Below, piece by piece: positions 8,757 through 16,855 of a stretch of 43,946 nt of DNA. A model generated the notes under the pieces. The model did not search any database. It saw only the letters and a list, made by a program, of their open reading frames with translations, and was not told the origin of the DNA. Source of the DNA: an uncultured Methylococcaceae bacterium (GTDB taxonomy: Bacteria > Pseudomonadota > Gammaproteobacteria > Methylococcales > Methylomonadaceae); the NCBI GenBank assembly GCA_903863905.1, contig CAIPDT010000089.1:1-43946 (forward strand), read 5' to 3'. Both the position numbers and the translations under genes were made by a program. How positions within the stretch are numbered: position 1 is the stretch's first letter; each line of letters begins with the position of its first letter.

Positions 8757-11030
8757 TTATTTAACGCCAGCAACGATCGTAGATCCATTAACTTCAACGT
8801 AAATTGGGTTACTGTAGAACCAAAGATCAGACCAAGCCGCCACGTCATAAGAAACCGCTTTTTGAGTTGCAATTGGACTTGCGCCTGAAGCTGTTGCTAA
8901 ATGAGCTGGACAGCCGTCAATCGCGTTACCCGTTATTGAGCCAGTTGTAGTGCCACCTAAGTTTATACCCGTTGTAGTACATGGGATTTTCAACATCGCT
9001 GTGTTATTAGCATTTGTGAAAATATCAGCTTTTGGGTTGCCATTAGCATCGGTTTCATAAGGGACAGACGCTGGAAGGTTACTACCACGAAGACGAACAT
9101 ACTGTGAAGCAGACACCGCAGGAATACGGTAAGTCATTTTCACTAAATCATTACCTGCACTAGTCCAGATATTACTTCCGCTGTTATTAAACGTTTTAAT
9201 AACTGCAGTGCTAGTGTTTTTAGCCGCTGCTGGAACACCGCTTAAATCAGCAGGTGTAGAACCATCTAAAGCTAACCAATTAGTGTTACGTGGCCATTCG
9301 CCAGAGTAATCAGCCGCACCCGGTGTTTTATAACCAGTCACAAGACCACGAATCAAATCGATATGATCAAGTACGGGTCTATTCAACGGTTGGCTTACAC
9401 TGATTTGTGCTAACGAAGGATTGTTGAACGTGTAAGGTGAATAGTTTGTGCCGCTTGGGTCACGTGCCACGATAGAGACCACGATTTCTGCACCTGGACG
9501 AACTACAAGTTTTTCACCCATAGTGGCACAACCTGAAACATTGATATCAGTGTTGTTAGTTGCTGCAGTAAGTGCTATGGCTTCAACAGCTGCGTTAGTA
9601 CGTGCTGCTGGACCAGTATAAGAGGCACAAGCGATAAAGGCTAAACGATCGATCAACTGACCACTAGATGCAAAGTTATTACCAGTTCTTAGACCGTCTA
9701 CGATAGTTTGTGGGCGCAGTTTGTCTGCACCGTTGCGTACCATTGTATAGTTGCGTGCATACTCGCCGGGGTAGAAATCCTGAGTCGAACGACGGTCATC
9801 TGCACCGAACGTACCACGGTTGTGCCAATCGGAGCTTGCAAAGTACCAGAAATTACGGCCTTCACCTAGTAATGCATCCCAGACGCCACCGATTTGTGCG
9901 CCATAGATACCTGTGCCGCCGTAAGTTGTACCACCGACTGAGTCAACACTTACTAGGGAAGTGCCGTTGTTGAAGTTACCCGTTCCGAAATCATTACGGT
10001 TTACTTGGTATTCACCACGGTTTGCAGAAGCGCCATGGCCCGGTTGAGTTTCCATACCGAAAGCCACTTTAGGTGCAGCGTTGTTAAAGTTACGTAAATG
10101 TTCTACGTTATAACCGTTGCTGCCGGCTGTGTTAAAGGGTCCAGCGCGTTCTAAATGGGCGGGTACATAGTAACTGCCGTTCGGATGATTTGCTGCCATC
10201 CACTTTAAAGCTTCTAAAGTCTTGTTGTGACCATCGATACCGTTGTTGTTAGTCAGTTTTTGAGCAGTAGCATTCCAGTTTGCATCGCTTGCATTCAAAC
10301 TGCCAGTGACAGAACAGTTCCAGTTGTTGCCAATTGCGCCGCCTGTAGTCGTATTACCCGTACTGTTGTCTGTATCACCACGGTCAAAGCAATATTCCCA
10401 CTGTGCTAACGCTGTTGCGTTGCCAAGTGCTGTGTAGCCAGGAGAACTAGGTAAAATAGCAGTGTCAACCGAGCTAGGCATCTGTCCAGTGATCACAGAC
10501 ATAGAAGAATGCTCATGGCCTGCAACAACAGATTCAACACCAATAAACATGGGCTGATTTTTTAAAGCAGCAAGATATTCAACCAAAGGGTATTGAATTT
10601 CTTGGATTGACTGCCAACGCCACATGTTTTGGTTGGGCGCAGTGCCAGACACTAGACCCTTCGGTGTCACTGGTGTAGGGGAGCTTTGCCAAGTTGTTGT
10701 AGGGCCAACCCCTGCCGTGTATGGATAAGCAAGGGTACCTAAAGTGGCATCTTCAACTAAGGTACAGTTACGGTTACCGTTACCGCCGTGACCGGCTTGA
10801 ACGAACCAATCTAAACCCCAAGGTGTATCAGTCTTGTCAGTGGCTTTCTTAATCAACTTTTGCATTGAGATAGAGCCATCAGAGCAAGTTGTGTGGTTAT
10901 GAAAGTCGCCGGCTACATAAGTGCCGGCTGTTTTTGTTGCTGCGATTGACGCTGATGGCGCGATTGCCATAGTGCCGATGGCCGTGATCACCGCAAGGGC
11001 GAGCTTGGTCTTGTTAAATTCGAATTCCAT
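8757..11030 (-). CDS. Exported PHP-domain metal-dependent phosphoesterase-like protein
   Basis: This 757-residue protein carries a signal peptide (roughly residues 1-31) and then the hallmark of the PHP superfamily, GDFHNHTTCSDGS, with His44, His46 and Asp51 as metal ligands. Further candidate ligands are His81, Glu165, His172 and His174 (GVESVVAGHEHSS), His292, Glu327 with His332, and Asp401/His403 in FWYFASSDWHNRG. The catalytic-type domain would span about residues 38-460; the rest looks like beta-rich accessory sequence. PHP proteins are normally cytoplasmic phosphoesterases, so a large exported member is unusual; DUF3604-type proteins are comparable. I do not know its substrate. It has a long upstream region with two tandem-repeat arrays and is followed closely by the VPLPA-CTERM gene. 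Confidence 0.72.
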   Translation of the reverse strand: MEFEFNKTKLALAVITAIGTMAIAPSASIAATKTAGTYVAGDFHNHTTCSDGSISMQKLIKKATDKTDTPWGLDWFVQAGHGGNGNRNCTLVEDATLGTLAYPYTAGVGPTTTWQSSPTPVTPKGLVSGTAPNQNMWRWQSIQEIQYPLVEYLAALKNQPMFIGVESVVAGHEHSSMSVITGQMPSSVDTAILPSSPGYTALGNATALAQWEYCFDRGDTDNSTGNTTTGGAIGNNWNCSVTGSLNASDANWNATAQKLTNNNGIDGHNKTLEALKWMAANHPNGSYYVPAHLERAGPFNTAGSNGYNVEHLRNFNNAAPKVAFGMETQPGHGASANRGEYQVNRNDFGTGNFNNGTSLVSVDSVGGTTYGGTGIYGAQIGGVWDALLGEGRNFWYFASSDWHNRGTFGADDRRSTQDFYPGEYARNYTMVRNGADKLRPQTIVDGLRTGNNFASSGQLIDRLAFIACASYTGPAARTNAAVEAIALTAATNNTDINVSGCATMGEKLVVRPGAEIVVSIVARDPSGTNYSPYTFNNPSLAQISVSQPLNRPVLDHIDLIRGLVTGYKTPGAADYSGEWPRNTNWLALDGSTPADLSGVPAAAKNTSTAVIKTFNNSGSNIWTSAGNDLVKMTYRIPAVSASQYVRLRGSNLPASVPYETDANGNPKADIFTNANNTAMLKIPCTTTGINLGGTTTGSITGNAIDGCPAHLATASGASPIATQKAVSYDVAAWSDLWFYSNPIYVEVNGSTIVAGVK

Positions 11031-11127
11031 AGTAACTGTTCCGCTATTATTAAGTTTAGAAAATGTAAAGGGTGCACTCGTCCAAGGCAGGCTATAGTTA
11101 GTCCATTGCTTTTCAAGATAGCAGGAT

Positions 11128-11172
11128 GTTATTACGTGTTGATTACATGCTGGTTATGTGTTGGTTATATAG
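11128..11172. repeat. Degenerate 9-13 bp tandem repeat upstream of the PHP gene
   Basis: Four successive imperfect units are visible on the plus strand: GTTATTACGTGTT, GATTACATGCTG, GTTATGTGTTG and GTTATATAG. They lie about 100 bp upstream of the PHP-gene start, in the 341 bp gap between that gene and the aldehyde dehydrogenase. Their spacing of about one helical turn would suit cooperative binding by a regulator, but this is inference. Confidence 0.5.
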
Positions 11173-11228
11173 ATTAATCAGGGTAAATTGTATGGAATAA
11201 AAACAGGAGGGGGAGCATCTATTATTAA

Positions 11229-11260
11229 TGCTTATGTGCTTATGTGCTTATGTGCTTATG
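11229..11260. repeat. Four perfect copies of an 8-bp repeat
   Basis: TGCTTATG occurs four times head to tail with no mismatch. It lies about 200 bp upstream of the PHP-domain gene and about 110 bp after the aldehyde dehydrogenase. Being perfect and 8 bp long, it may change copy number by slippage; it lies outside any coding frame, so any effect would be on transcription spacing. The rest of the 11031-11371 gap shows only the repeat at 11128-11172 and the terminator at 11319-11349. Confidence 0.85.
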
Positions 11261-11318
11261 GGTAAAATGTGAAAATAGGGTTATGTCTACAGTAATTTAG
11301 TTTACGGAAAGAATAATT

Positions 11319-11349
11319 CTGGGGGTTGAAATAACTGACCAACCCCCAG
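11319..11349 (-). terminator. Hairpin after the aldehyde dehydrogenase gene
   Basis: CTGGGGGTTG (11319-11328) pairs perfectly with CAACCCCCAG (11340-11349) around an 11-nt loop. On the minus strand it is followed by AATTATTC, a poor U run, so termination may be partial. It lies 22 bp beyond the stop codon of the dehydrogenase. Confidence 0.65.
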
Positions 11350-11371
11350 CCTTAATCACTCTATACTTGAC

Positions 11372-12892
11372 CTAAAAGAATCCAAGCGGCTTCGTATCGT
11401 AACTGACCAGTATGTTTTTAGTCTGTTGATAATGATCTAGCATCATCTTATGGGTTTCGCGACCGATACCTGATTTCTTATAGCCTCCAAAGGCGGCATG
11501 AGCCGGGTAGTGGTGATAGCAATTAGTCCAAACTCGACCGGCTTGAATGCCGCGTCCCATTCGATAAGCGCGGTTCATGTCGCGTGTCCAAACACCCGCT
11601 CCTAAGCCAAACTGGGTATCGTTGGCAATTTCTAAAGCTTCGGCTTCATCTTTAAAGGTCGTCACAGAAATGAACGGGCCAAAGATTTCTTCCTGAAAGA
11701 TGCGCATCTTGTTACCGCCTTTCATAATAGTCGGTTCAATATAATAGCCTTCATCAAAGCCGGTGCCGATGGCCGCAATTTCACCACCGATAATCACTTC
11801 AGCACCTTCATCTTTGCCTATTTGTACATAGCTTAAAATTTTGTCGAACTGTTGTTTAGAGGCTTGGGCGCCGACCATAGTATCGGTGTCTAAAGGGTTG
11901 CCACGTTTGATTAGTTTGGCGCGGGCAATGACTTTTGCAATAAAGGCCTCATAAATAGATTCTTGTATTAATAACCGAGAAGGGCAGGTGCAAACTTCGC
12001 CTTGATTAAAAAACGCCAGTATAGCGCCTTCGATACATTTGCTTACGAAGGCATCTTCTTGGTCTAAAACATCTTCAAAAAAGATGTTGGGGGATTTGCC
12101 ACCTAATTCGACGGTGGAGGGAATTAGGTTGTCTGCCGCGCATTTTAATATGTGTGAGCCGACCGGTGTTGAACCCGTAAAGGCAATTTTTGCTAAGCGG
12201 GTGCTGGTCGCTAAGGCCTGGCCGGCTTCTCGGCCGTAACCGTTGACGATGTTAACCACCCCTGCTGGGATTAAATCTCCGATCAATTCCATCAAGATTA
12301 AAATGGAGGCGGGGGTTTGTTCGGCGGGCTTCATGACCACACAATTGCCTGCTGCTAAAGCGGGGGCCAATTTCCAACACGCCATGAGTAAAGGGAAGTT
12401 CCACGGAATAATTTGTCCAACGACGCCAAGAGGCTCATGAAAATGGTAGGCGACGGTGTTTTCATCAATCTCACCAATGGAACCCTCTTGCGCACGAATA
12501 CAGCCAGCAAAGTAACGAAAGTGATCGATTGCTAAAGGGACGTCGGCGGCGAGTGTTTCCCGAATCGGCTTACCGTTATCCCACGTTTCGGCGATGGCTA
12601 AGGTTTCAAGGTGCGCTTCTATACGATCAGCAATTTTTAATAAGATGTTTGAGCGGGCGGTGACCGAGGTTTTACCCCATGCGTCTTTGGCTGCATGTGC
12701 GGCATCCAAAGCCAGCTCTATATCTTCTGCAGAAGAACGGGGGATCTGACAAAACACTTGGCCATTGACGGGGCTTAAGTTATCAAAGTATTGGCCTTTT
12801 ACGGGTTCAACCCAGTGACCGCCAATATAATTGCCATAACGTGACTTAAATTGAACAGGACTGTCGGGTTGATTGGGGTCGATATAAAGCAT
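11372..12892 (-). CDS. NAD-dependent aldehyde dehydrogenase, ExaC/acetaldehyde type
   Basis: At 506 residues this is a full-length class 3-like ALDH superfamily enzyme that oxidises an aldehyde to an acid with NAD in the cytoplasm. The cofactor region [20 protein letters not shown] (about 159-178), the FTGSTPVG motif (about 238-245), the general base Glu262 in VELGGKSPN and the catalytic Cys301 in [13 protein letters not shown] are all present. The last motif is characteristic of the ExaC/AldB group, whose members use acetaldehyde and other short aldehydes. I start at the ATG at 12892 because AGGAG stands at the right distance before it; a frame extension to 13003 has no such signal. It is transcribed alone, bounded by terminators on both sides. 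In an alcohol-using organism it would detoxify or use the aldehyde product, but that is inference. Confidence 0.9.
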   Translation of the reverse strand: MLYIDPNQPDSPVQFKSRYGNYIGGHWVEPVKGQYFDNLSPVNGQVFCQIPRSSAEDIELALDAAHAAKDAWGKTSVTARSNILLKIADRIEAHLETLAIAETWDNGKPIRETLAADVPLAIDHFRYFAGCIRAQEGSIGEIDENTVAYHFHEPLGVVGQIIPWNFPLLMACWKLAPALAAGNCVVMKPAEQTPASILILMELIGDLIPAGVVNIVNGYGREAGQALATSTRLAKIAFTGSTPVGSHILKCAADNLIPSTVELGGKSPNIFFEDVLDQEDAFVSKCIEGAILAFFNQGEVCTCPSRLLIQESIYEAFIAKVIARAKLIKRGNPLDTDTMVGAQASKQQFDKILSYVQIGKDEGAEVIIGGEIAAIGTGFDEGYYIEPTIMKGGNKMRIFQEEIFGPFISVTTFKDEAEALEIANDTQFGLGAGVWTRDMNRAYRMGRGIQAGRVWTNCYHHYPAHAAFGGYKKSGIGRETHKMMLDHYQQTKNILVSYDTKPLGFF

Positions 12893-13000
12893 GATTATCT
12901 CCTGGATTATTTTAGTTAATTGGATTAAGCGCTTTGAACGGATGGCGAGAGCCAGTGAAGGAATTGAAGAGTGAATAGTATAGCGTAAGAAAACGCGAGG

Positions 13001-13030
13001 CAAAAAAAATGCAGCTTTAGGGGCTGCATT
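13001..13030 (-). terminator. Terminator of the pdxA-rsmA operon
   Basis: AATGCAGC (13008-13015) pairs with GCTGCATT (13023-13030) around a 7-nt loop. The A run at 13002-13009 becomes a U run of about eight on the minus strand. It stands 127 bp downstream of the rsmA stop and upstream of the aldehyde dehydrogenase start. Confidence 0.85.
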
Positions 13031-13122
13031 AAAAGAAGGATATAAAACTCTGATTTCCGATTAAGGAATCTTGCATCTCAAGAGTTGTGACTATAATACG
13101 GGTAAACTGTCAAGAAGAAAAT

Positions 13123-13152
13123 GTGACATATTGTCGCGTGACATATTGTCGC
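13123..13152. repeat. Perfect 15-bp tandem duplication next to rsmA
   Basis: GTGACATATTGTCGC occurs twice without a gap (13123-13137, 13138-13152), ending four bases before the rsmA stop codon position. Each copy contains the near-palindrome GACATATTGTC. It may be a slippage duplication or a paired protein-binding site; nothing more can be read from the sequence. Confidence 0.85.
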
Positions 13153-13156
13153 AGGC

Positions 13157-13975
13157 TTATAGTAAGTCGTCGAGATCTTCTGCTAAGTTTAAATCATCTT
13201 CTTTTAGTAAGTTACTGAGTTTTGCATAGTCCGCTAAAGAGATTACTTCGGCTCTTAAGGTGGGGTCAATGCCTAGGGCTATAATCGATTCTTCATCAAT
13301 AATCTTTTTTAAGGCGTTACGTAAGGTTTTACGGCGTTGTGAAAAGGCACTGACCACCACTCTGTTTAGCATTTTTAAGCTATTAATCTGCACGGGCGGT
13401 TGTTCATGAGGGACTAAGCGCACAATAGCGGACATGACTTTAGGCGCCGGATCAAAGCTTTCTGGGGGCACGTCAAATAATAATTCAGTGGCACAAAAGT
13501 ATTGCATCATCACGCTTAAGCGCCCGTATTTTTTGCTGCCGGGTGCGGCACAAATACGATCAACCACTTCTTTTTGTAACATAAAGTGCATGTCTTCTAT
13601 GCAATACGAGTTATTTAGTAAGTGGAACATTAAAGGCGTGGAGATGTTGTATGGTAAGTTGCCAATCACCCGTAACTTTTCATTGTCTTTAGCGAGCGCA
13701 GAAAAATCAAAGCGTAAAGCATCTGCACTGTGAATCTGTAAGTGTGGTTGGTCTTTAAATTTATCTTTAAGATACGTGACTAAATCTCTATCTAGTTCGA
13801 CCACTTCAAGGTTTAAGCCTTGATCAAGTAAAGGCTTGGTGAGGGCACCCATGCCGGGGCCAATTTCAACCCAATGCTCACTGGGTTTGGCTTGGAGGCT
13901 AGAAAGAATGTTATTGATAATGTTGTGGTCATGTAAGAAATTCTGACCAAAGCGTTTGCGAGGTGTATGTGTCAT
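13157..13975 (-). CDS. rsmA: 16S rRNA dimethyladenosine transferase
   Basis: RsmA (KsgA) dimethylates two adjacent adenines in the 3' terminal helix of 16S rRNA during 30S assembly. The 272-residue length fits the family. The N-terminal KRFGQNFLHD signature, the SAM-binding EIGPGMGALTKPLL loop, the LEVVELDRDL acidic site, the adenine-binding NLPYNIST motif and the C-terminal FSQRRKTLRNALK helix are all recognisable. The ATG lies 4 bp after the pdxA stop, the usual gammaproteobacterial pairing. The ancestral partner surA is not upstream of pdxA, and no apaG follows; the operon instead ends at a hairpin at 13001-13030. Confidence 0.97.
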   Translation of the reverse strand: MTHTPRKRFGQNFLHDHNIINNILSSLQAKPSEHWVEIGPGMGALTKPLLDQGLNLEVVELDRDLVTYLKDKFKDQPHLQIHSADALRFDFSALAKDNEKLRVIGNLPYNISTPLMFHLLNNSYCIEDMHFMLQKEVVDRICAAPGSKKYGRLSVMMQYFCATELLFDVPPESFDPAPKVMSAIVRLVPHEQPPVQINSLKMLNRVVVSAFSQRRKTLRNALKKIIDEESIIALGIDPTLRAEVISLADYAKLSNLLKEDDLNLAEDLDDLL

Positions 13976-13979
13976 GTTT

Positions 13980-14972
13980 TTAAAGAGTGTGAGAAGTCAT
14001 TGTTAGGGCGGTTTGTAGGGCGACCAGTAAACTGCTGATATCGGCTTTGCCTGTGCCGGCAAGATCCAGGGCGGTGCCATGATCAACCGAGGTTCTAATA
14101 ATAGGGAGGCCTAAGGTAATGTTGACCGCTTTGCCAAAGCCTTGGTATTTAAGGACCGGTAGACCTTGATCGTGATACATGGCTAACACCGCATCGGCAT
14201 AATCTAAATATTTGGCGGTAAATAAGGTATCTGCGGGTAAGGGGCCTATTAAATGTAAACCTTGTTGGCGTAAGTTATCACAGACTGGGGTAATAATTTC
14301 AATTTCTTCATGGCCTAAGTGGCCGTTTTCACCCGCATGGGGATTAAGTCCGCAGATTAAAATTCTGGGGGCAGTAATATGGAAGCGTGTTCTTAGATCA
14401 TGGGCCAGGATACGGATAACGGCGCTTAAGCGGTCGGCGGTAATGGCGGCGCTAACGTCTTTTAGGGGGAGGTGGGTGGTGACTAAAGCAACCCGAAGTG
14501 TTTCGGTGGCCAGCATCATCACTGGATGCCCTCCGGTGATGTCAGCAATATATTCGGTATGTCCGGTAAACGCATAGCCGGCATCATTAATAATGCCTTT
14601 ATCGACGGGGCCGGTGACTAACGCGTCAAAAGTTCCGTTTAGACAGCCTTCGGTAGCTTTAGTGAGGGTTTCTAAGACGTAAGCACTGTTGAGAGGCGTG
14701 GTTTGTCCACAGGTAACCGGTGCGTTTAATTCAATAGGGAGTACGGTTAAGTGTCCGGCAGTCTGTGCAAGGGTTGGTAAAGACGGATCAAAGGTATGGA
14801 TTTGTAGTGATAAACCTAAGCGTTGAGCGCGTTGCAGTAATAAGTCAGGGCTGGCTATAACGACTAAAGCGTAAGGTAAATTGCGTTGAGCCAGTTGCAC
14901 ACAAAGGTCTGGACCTATACCTGCAGGTTCTCCGGGTGTTAAAACGAGGCGGGGAAGGCGATTAACTGTCAT
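13980..14972 (-). CDS. pdxA: 4-hydroxythreonine-4-phosphate dehydrogenase
   Basis: PdxA oxidises 4-phospho-hydroxy-threonine in the DXP-dependent route to pyridoxal phosphate, using NAD and a divalent metal. The 330-residue length is normal. It starts [16 protein letters not shown], carries the [11 protein letters not shown] region with a metal-type histidine, the [13 protein letters not shown] motif and the [17 protein letters not shown] signature with the other metal histidines, and ends with the [14 protein letters not shown] motif. It overlaps nothing and is followed after 4 bp by rsmA. It diverges from hemC across 172 bp. Confidence 0.97.
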   Translation of the reverse strand: MTVNRLPRLVLTPGEPAGIGPDLCVQLAQRNLPYALVVIASPDLLLQRAQRLGLSLQIHTFDPSLPTLAQTAGHLTVLPIELNAPVTCGQTTPLNSAYVLETLTKATEGCLNGTFDALVTGPVDKGIINDAGYAFTGHTEYIADITGGHPVMMLATETLRVALVTTHLPLKDVSAAITADRLSAVIRILAHDLRTRFHITAPRILICGLNPHAGENGHLGHEEIEIITPVCDNLRQQGLHLIGPLPADTLFTAKYLDYADAVLAMYHDQGLPVLKYQGFGKAVNITLGLPIIRTSVDHGTALDLAGTGKADISSLLVALQTALTMTSHTL

Positions 14973-15026
14973 GGGTATAGAAACATAAAAAAGACATAAT
15001 TTTACAGCATAATGCTACTTGAGATT

Positions 15027-15055
15027 AAAAAACCCCGTGCCGTCGGGCTTTTTTT
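15027..15055. terminator. Bidirectional terminator-like hairpin between divergent pdxA and hemC
   Basis: A run of six A, then CCCCG, a TGCCGT loop, CGGGC and a run of seven T gives a CCCG/CGGG stem extended by A-T pairs beyond a C-C mismatch. It looks like an intrinsic terminator in either direction. Because both neighbours point away from it, it does not end a known gene. It could end a short RNA, act in a leader, or remain from a lost gene. Confidence 0.6.
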
Positions 15056-15144
15056 AGTCTTAGAGGCACTTATTCAGCGTTGATTAACAGACCATTCATC
15101 TAAATAAGGTTACAATAATCGCATTTTTTTAAATTGAGGGTGAG

Positions 15145-16074
15145 TTGTTGACTAAAAAAATTATTCGTATTGCTACGCGTCAAAGTCCTTTGGCTTTATG
15201 GCAAGCAGAGCATGTGGCTGAATTATTAGAGCAAGCCTTTCCAAATGTCACCACAGAACTCGTTAAAATGGTGACCCGAGGCGATAAGATTTTGGATGCA
15301 CCTTTAGCAAAAGTGGGCGGTAAAGGTCTCTTTGTTAAAGAATTAGAGCAAGGTATGCTAGAAGGCGAGGCAGATATTGCGGTTCATTCAATGAAAGATG
15401 TGCCCATTGAGTTTCCTGAAGGTTTGCATTTGGCGGCTATTTTAACCCGTGAAGATCCAACGGATGCGTTTGTCTCGAATCAGTATAAGAGTTTTAGCGA
15501 ATTGCCGACTAGAGCACGCATTGGTACCTCAAGTTTGCGTAGAGAATGTCAGCTAAAACAACATTTACCAGAGGCGGAGGTGTTGCCTTTACGAGGCAAT
15601 GTGAATACCCGTTTAGCCAAGTTAGACGCGGGCGAGTATGATGCTATTATTTTAGCGTCGGCGGGTTTAAAGCGCTTAGGTATGGGTGATCGAATTACTC
15701 AAACCTTGGATACTTCAGTCAGTTTGCCAGCCGTTGGGCAAGGTGCGATTGGTATTGAATGTCGCGTGGATGATGTTGAGATTAACCAAATGTTGGCGGC
15801 GTTACATGATCAGGTAACCGGCGTGTGTGTTAAGGCTGAGCGTGCTATGAATACGCGTTTAAATGGCGGTTGTCAGGTGCCGATTGCAGGTTTTGCGATC
15901 TTACAACAGACTCAGGTCTTTATGCGGGGTTTGGTGGGTAGTCCCGATGGACAGGTGATATACCGCGCTGAGCGTGCCGGTTCCATTGAGCAGGCGGAGA
16001 GTTTAGGTCAGCAAATCGCTGAAGATTTACTTAGTCAAGGTGCTGATAAAGTGCTGCAGGCATTGTTGGAATAA
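15145..16074 (+). CDS. hemC: Hydroxymethylbilane synthase (porphobilinogen deaminase)
   Basis: HemC joins four porphobilinogen molecules into hydroxymethylbilane in the tetrapyrrole pathway. The product (308-309 residues) begins [18 protein letters not shown], has the [11 protein letters not shown] loop and active-site arginines in [11 protein letters not shown], and contains the dipyrromethane-cofactor cysteine in [13 protein letters not shown]. Two TTG codons in a row (15145, 15148) could start it. The GAGGG at 15136-15140 is better spaced for the second, so the protein may be one residue shorter. TTG initiation suggests limited expression. Its stop overlaps the hemD start by one base. It is the first gene of hemC-hemD-hemX-hemY. 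Confidence 0.97.
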   Translation: MLTKKIIRIATRQSPLALWQAEHVAELLEQAFPNVTTELVKMVTRGDKILDAPLAKVGGKGLFVKELEQGMLEGEADIAVHSMKDVPIEFPEGLHLAAILTREDPTDAFVSNQYKSFSELPTRARIGTSSLRRECQLKQHLPEAEVLPLRGNVNTRLAKLDAGEYDAIILASAGLKRLGMGDRITQTLDTSVSLPAVGQGAIGIECRVDDVEINQMLAALHDQVTGVCVKAERAMNTRLNGGCQVPIAGFAILQQTQVFMRGLVGSPDGQVIYRAERAGSIEQAESLGQQIAEDLLSQGADKVLQALLE

Positions 16075-16838
16075 TGACACTATTAAGTGGTGCTCATGTC
16101 TTAGTGACTCGACCGGCACATCAGGCGGAGAATTTAAGCGCTTTGATTACTGAATTGGGTGGCATAGCGGTTAAATTTCCGACCTTGGCTATTGTGCCTT
16201 TGGAGGAATCGGAGGCGATTAAAGAGGTCATTGCACAGCAGGCAAGTTATCAATGGCTTGTTTTTATTAGTGCGAATGCAGTTACTATGCACGGATACTA
16301 TTCAGATAGTGATAAAATAAAAAAATTTAAATCAACACGAATTGTTGCTATCGGTAATGCAACGGCTCAAGCGTTGATTAATGCAGGGTGGAATGTTGAT
16401 TTGGTGGCGGACAGTGGTTTTACCAGTGAAGCCTTATTAGCGATGCCGGCCTTGCAAGAGGTTAATACTCAGCGATTTTTGATTATTCGTGGACAGGGAG
16501 GGCGCGAAGAATTAGCCTCTGCATTACGAAAGCGCGGCGCTGAGGTTGATTATTTAGAAGTTTATAAGCGAGTCAAGCCAGAGCAGGATTGTACTTATGT
16601 TCATGGGTTGCTTGAACAGGATAAGTTGGCAGTTATTACCATAACCAGTGGAGAGGCTTTGCAGAATTTATTAACGCTATTGGCTGGCGGCGATCAGTCT
16701 CGGTTGTTAACTATTCCGTTGGTGGTGGTGAGTGATAGGATTAGGCATTTAGCTGCCGAGATAGGATTTACAAGAATCACCGTGGCTCAGAGTCCATCAG
16801 ATAGTGCAATTCTTGATACAATAATAAAATGTGTGTAA
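16074..16838 (+). CDS. hemD: Uroporphyrinogen-III synthase
   Basis: HemD closes hydroxymethylbilane into uroporphyrinogen III with inversion of ring D. The 254-residue protein shows the family pattern rather than sharp motifs: VLVTRPAHQAENLS at the N terminus, WLVFISANAVTMHG, VAIGNATAQALINAGW, FLIIRGQGGREELASAL, VDYLEVYKR and a late TITSGEALQNL. The ATG sits inside the hemC stop (TAATG), so translation is coupled. The sequence is low in conserved residues, as is normal for this family, but position in the operon makes the assignment safe. Confidence 0.95.
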   Translation: MTLLSGAHVLVTRPAHQAENLSALITELGGIAVKFPTLAIVPLEESEAIKEVIAQQASYQWLVFISANAVTMHGYYSDSDKIKKFKSTRIVAIGNATAQALINAGWNVDLVADSGFTSEALLAMPALQEVNTQRFLIIRGQGGREELASALRKRGAEVDYLEVYKRVKPEQDCTYVHGLLEQDKLAVITITSGEALQNLLTLLAGGDQSRLLTIPLVVVSDRIRHLAAEIGFTRITVAQSPSDSAILDTIIKCV

Positions 16839-16855
16839 CGGGGGAGGAGAATAGC

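Noticed and set aside
11229-11260. Possible CRISPR or repeat-spacer structure from the 8-bp repeats
   Set aside because: Copies are directly adjacent with no spacers and are far too short; no cas gene is present.
14212-14577. 121-codon plus-strand frame inside pdxA
   Set aside because: It lies antisense to the conserved pdxA motifs and shows no family signature or ribosome site.
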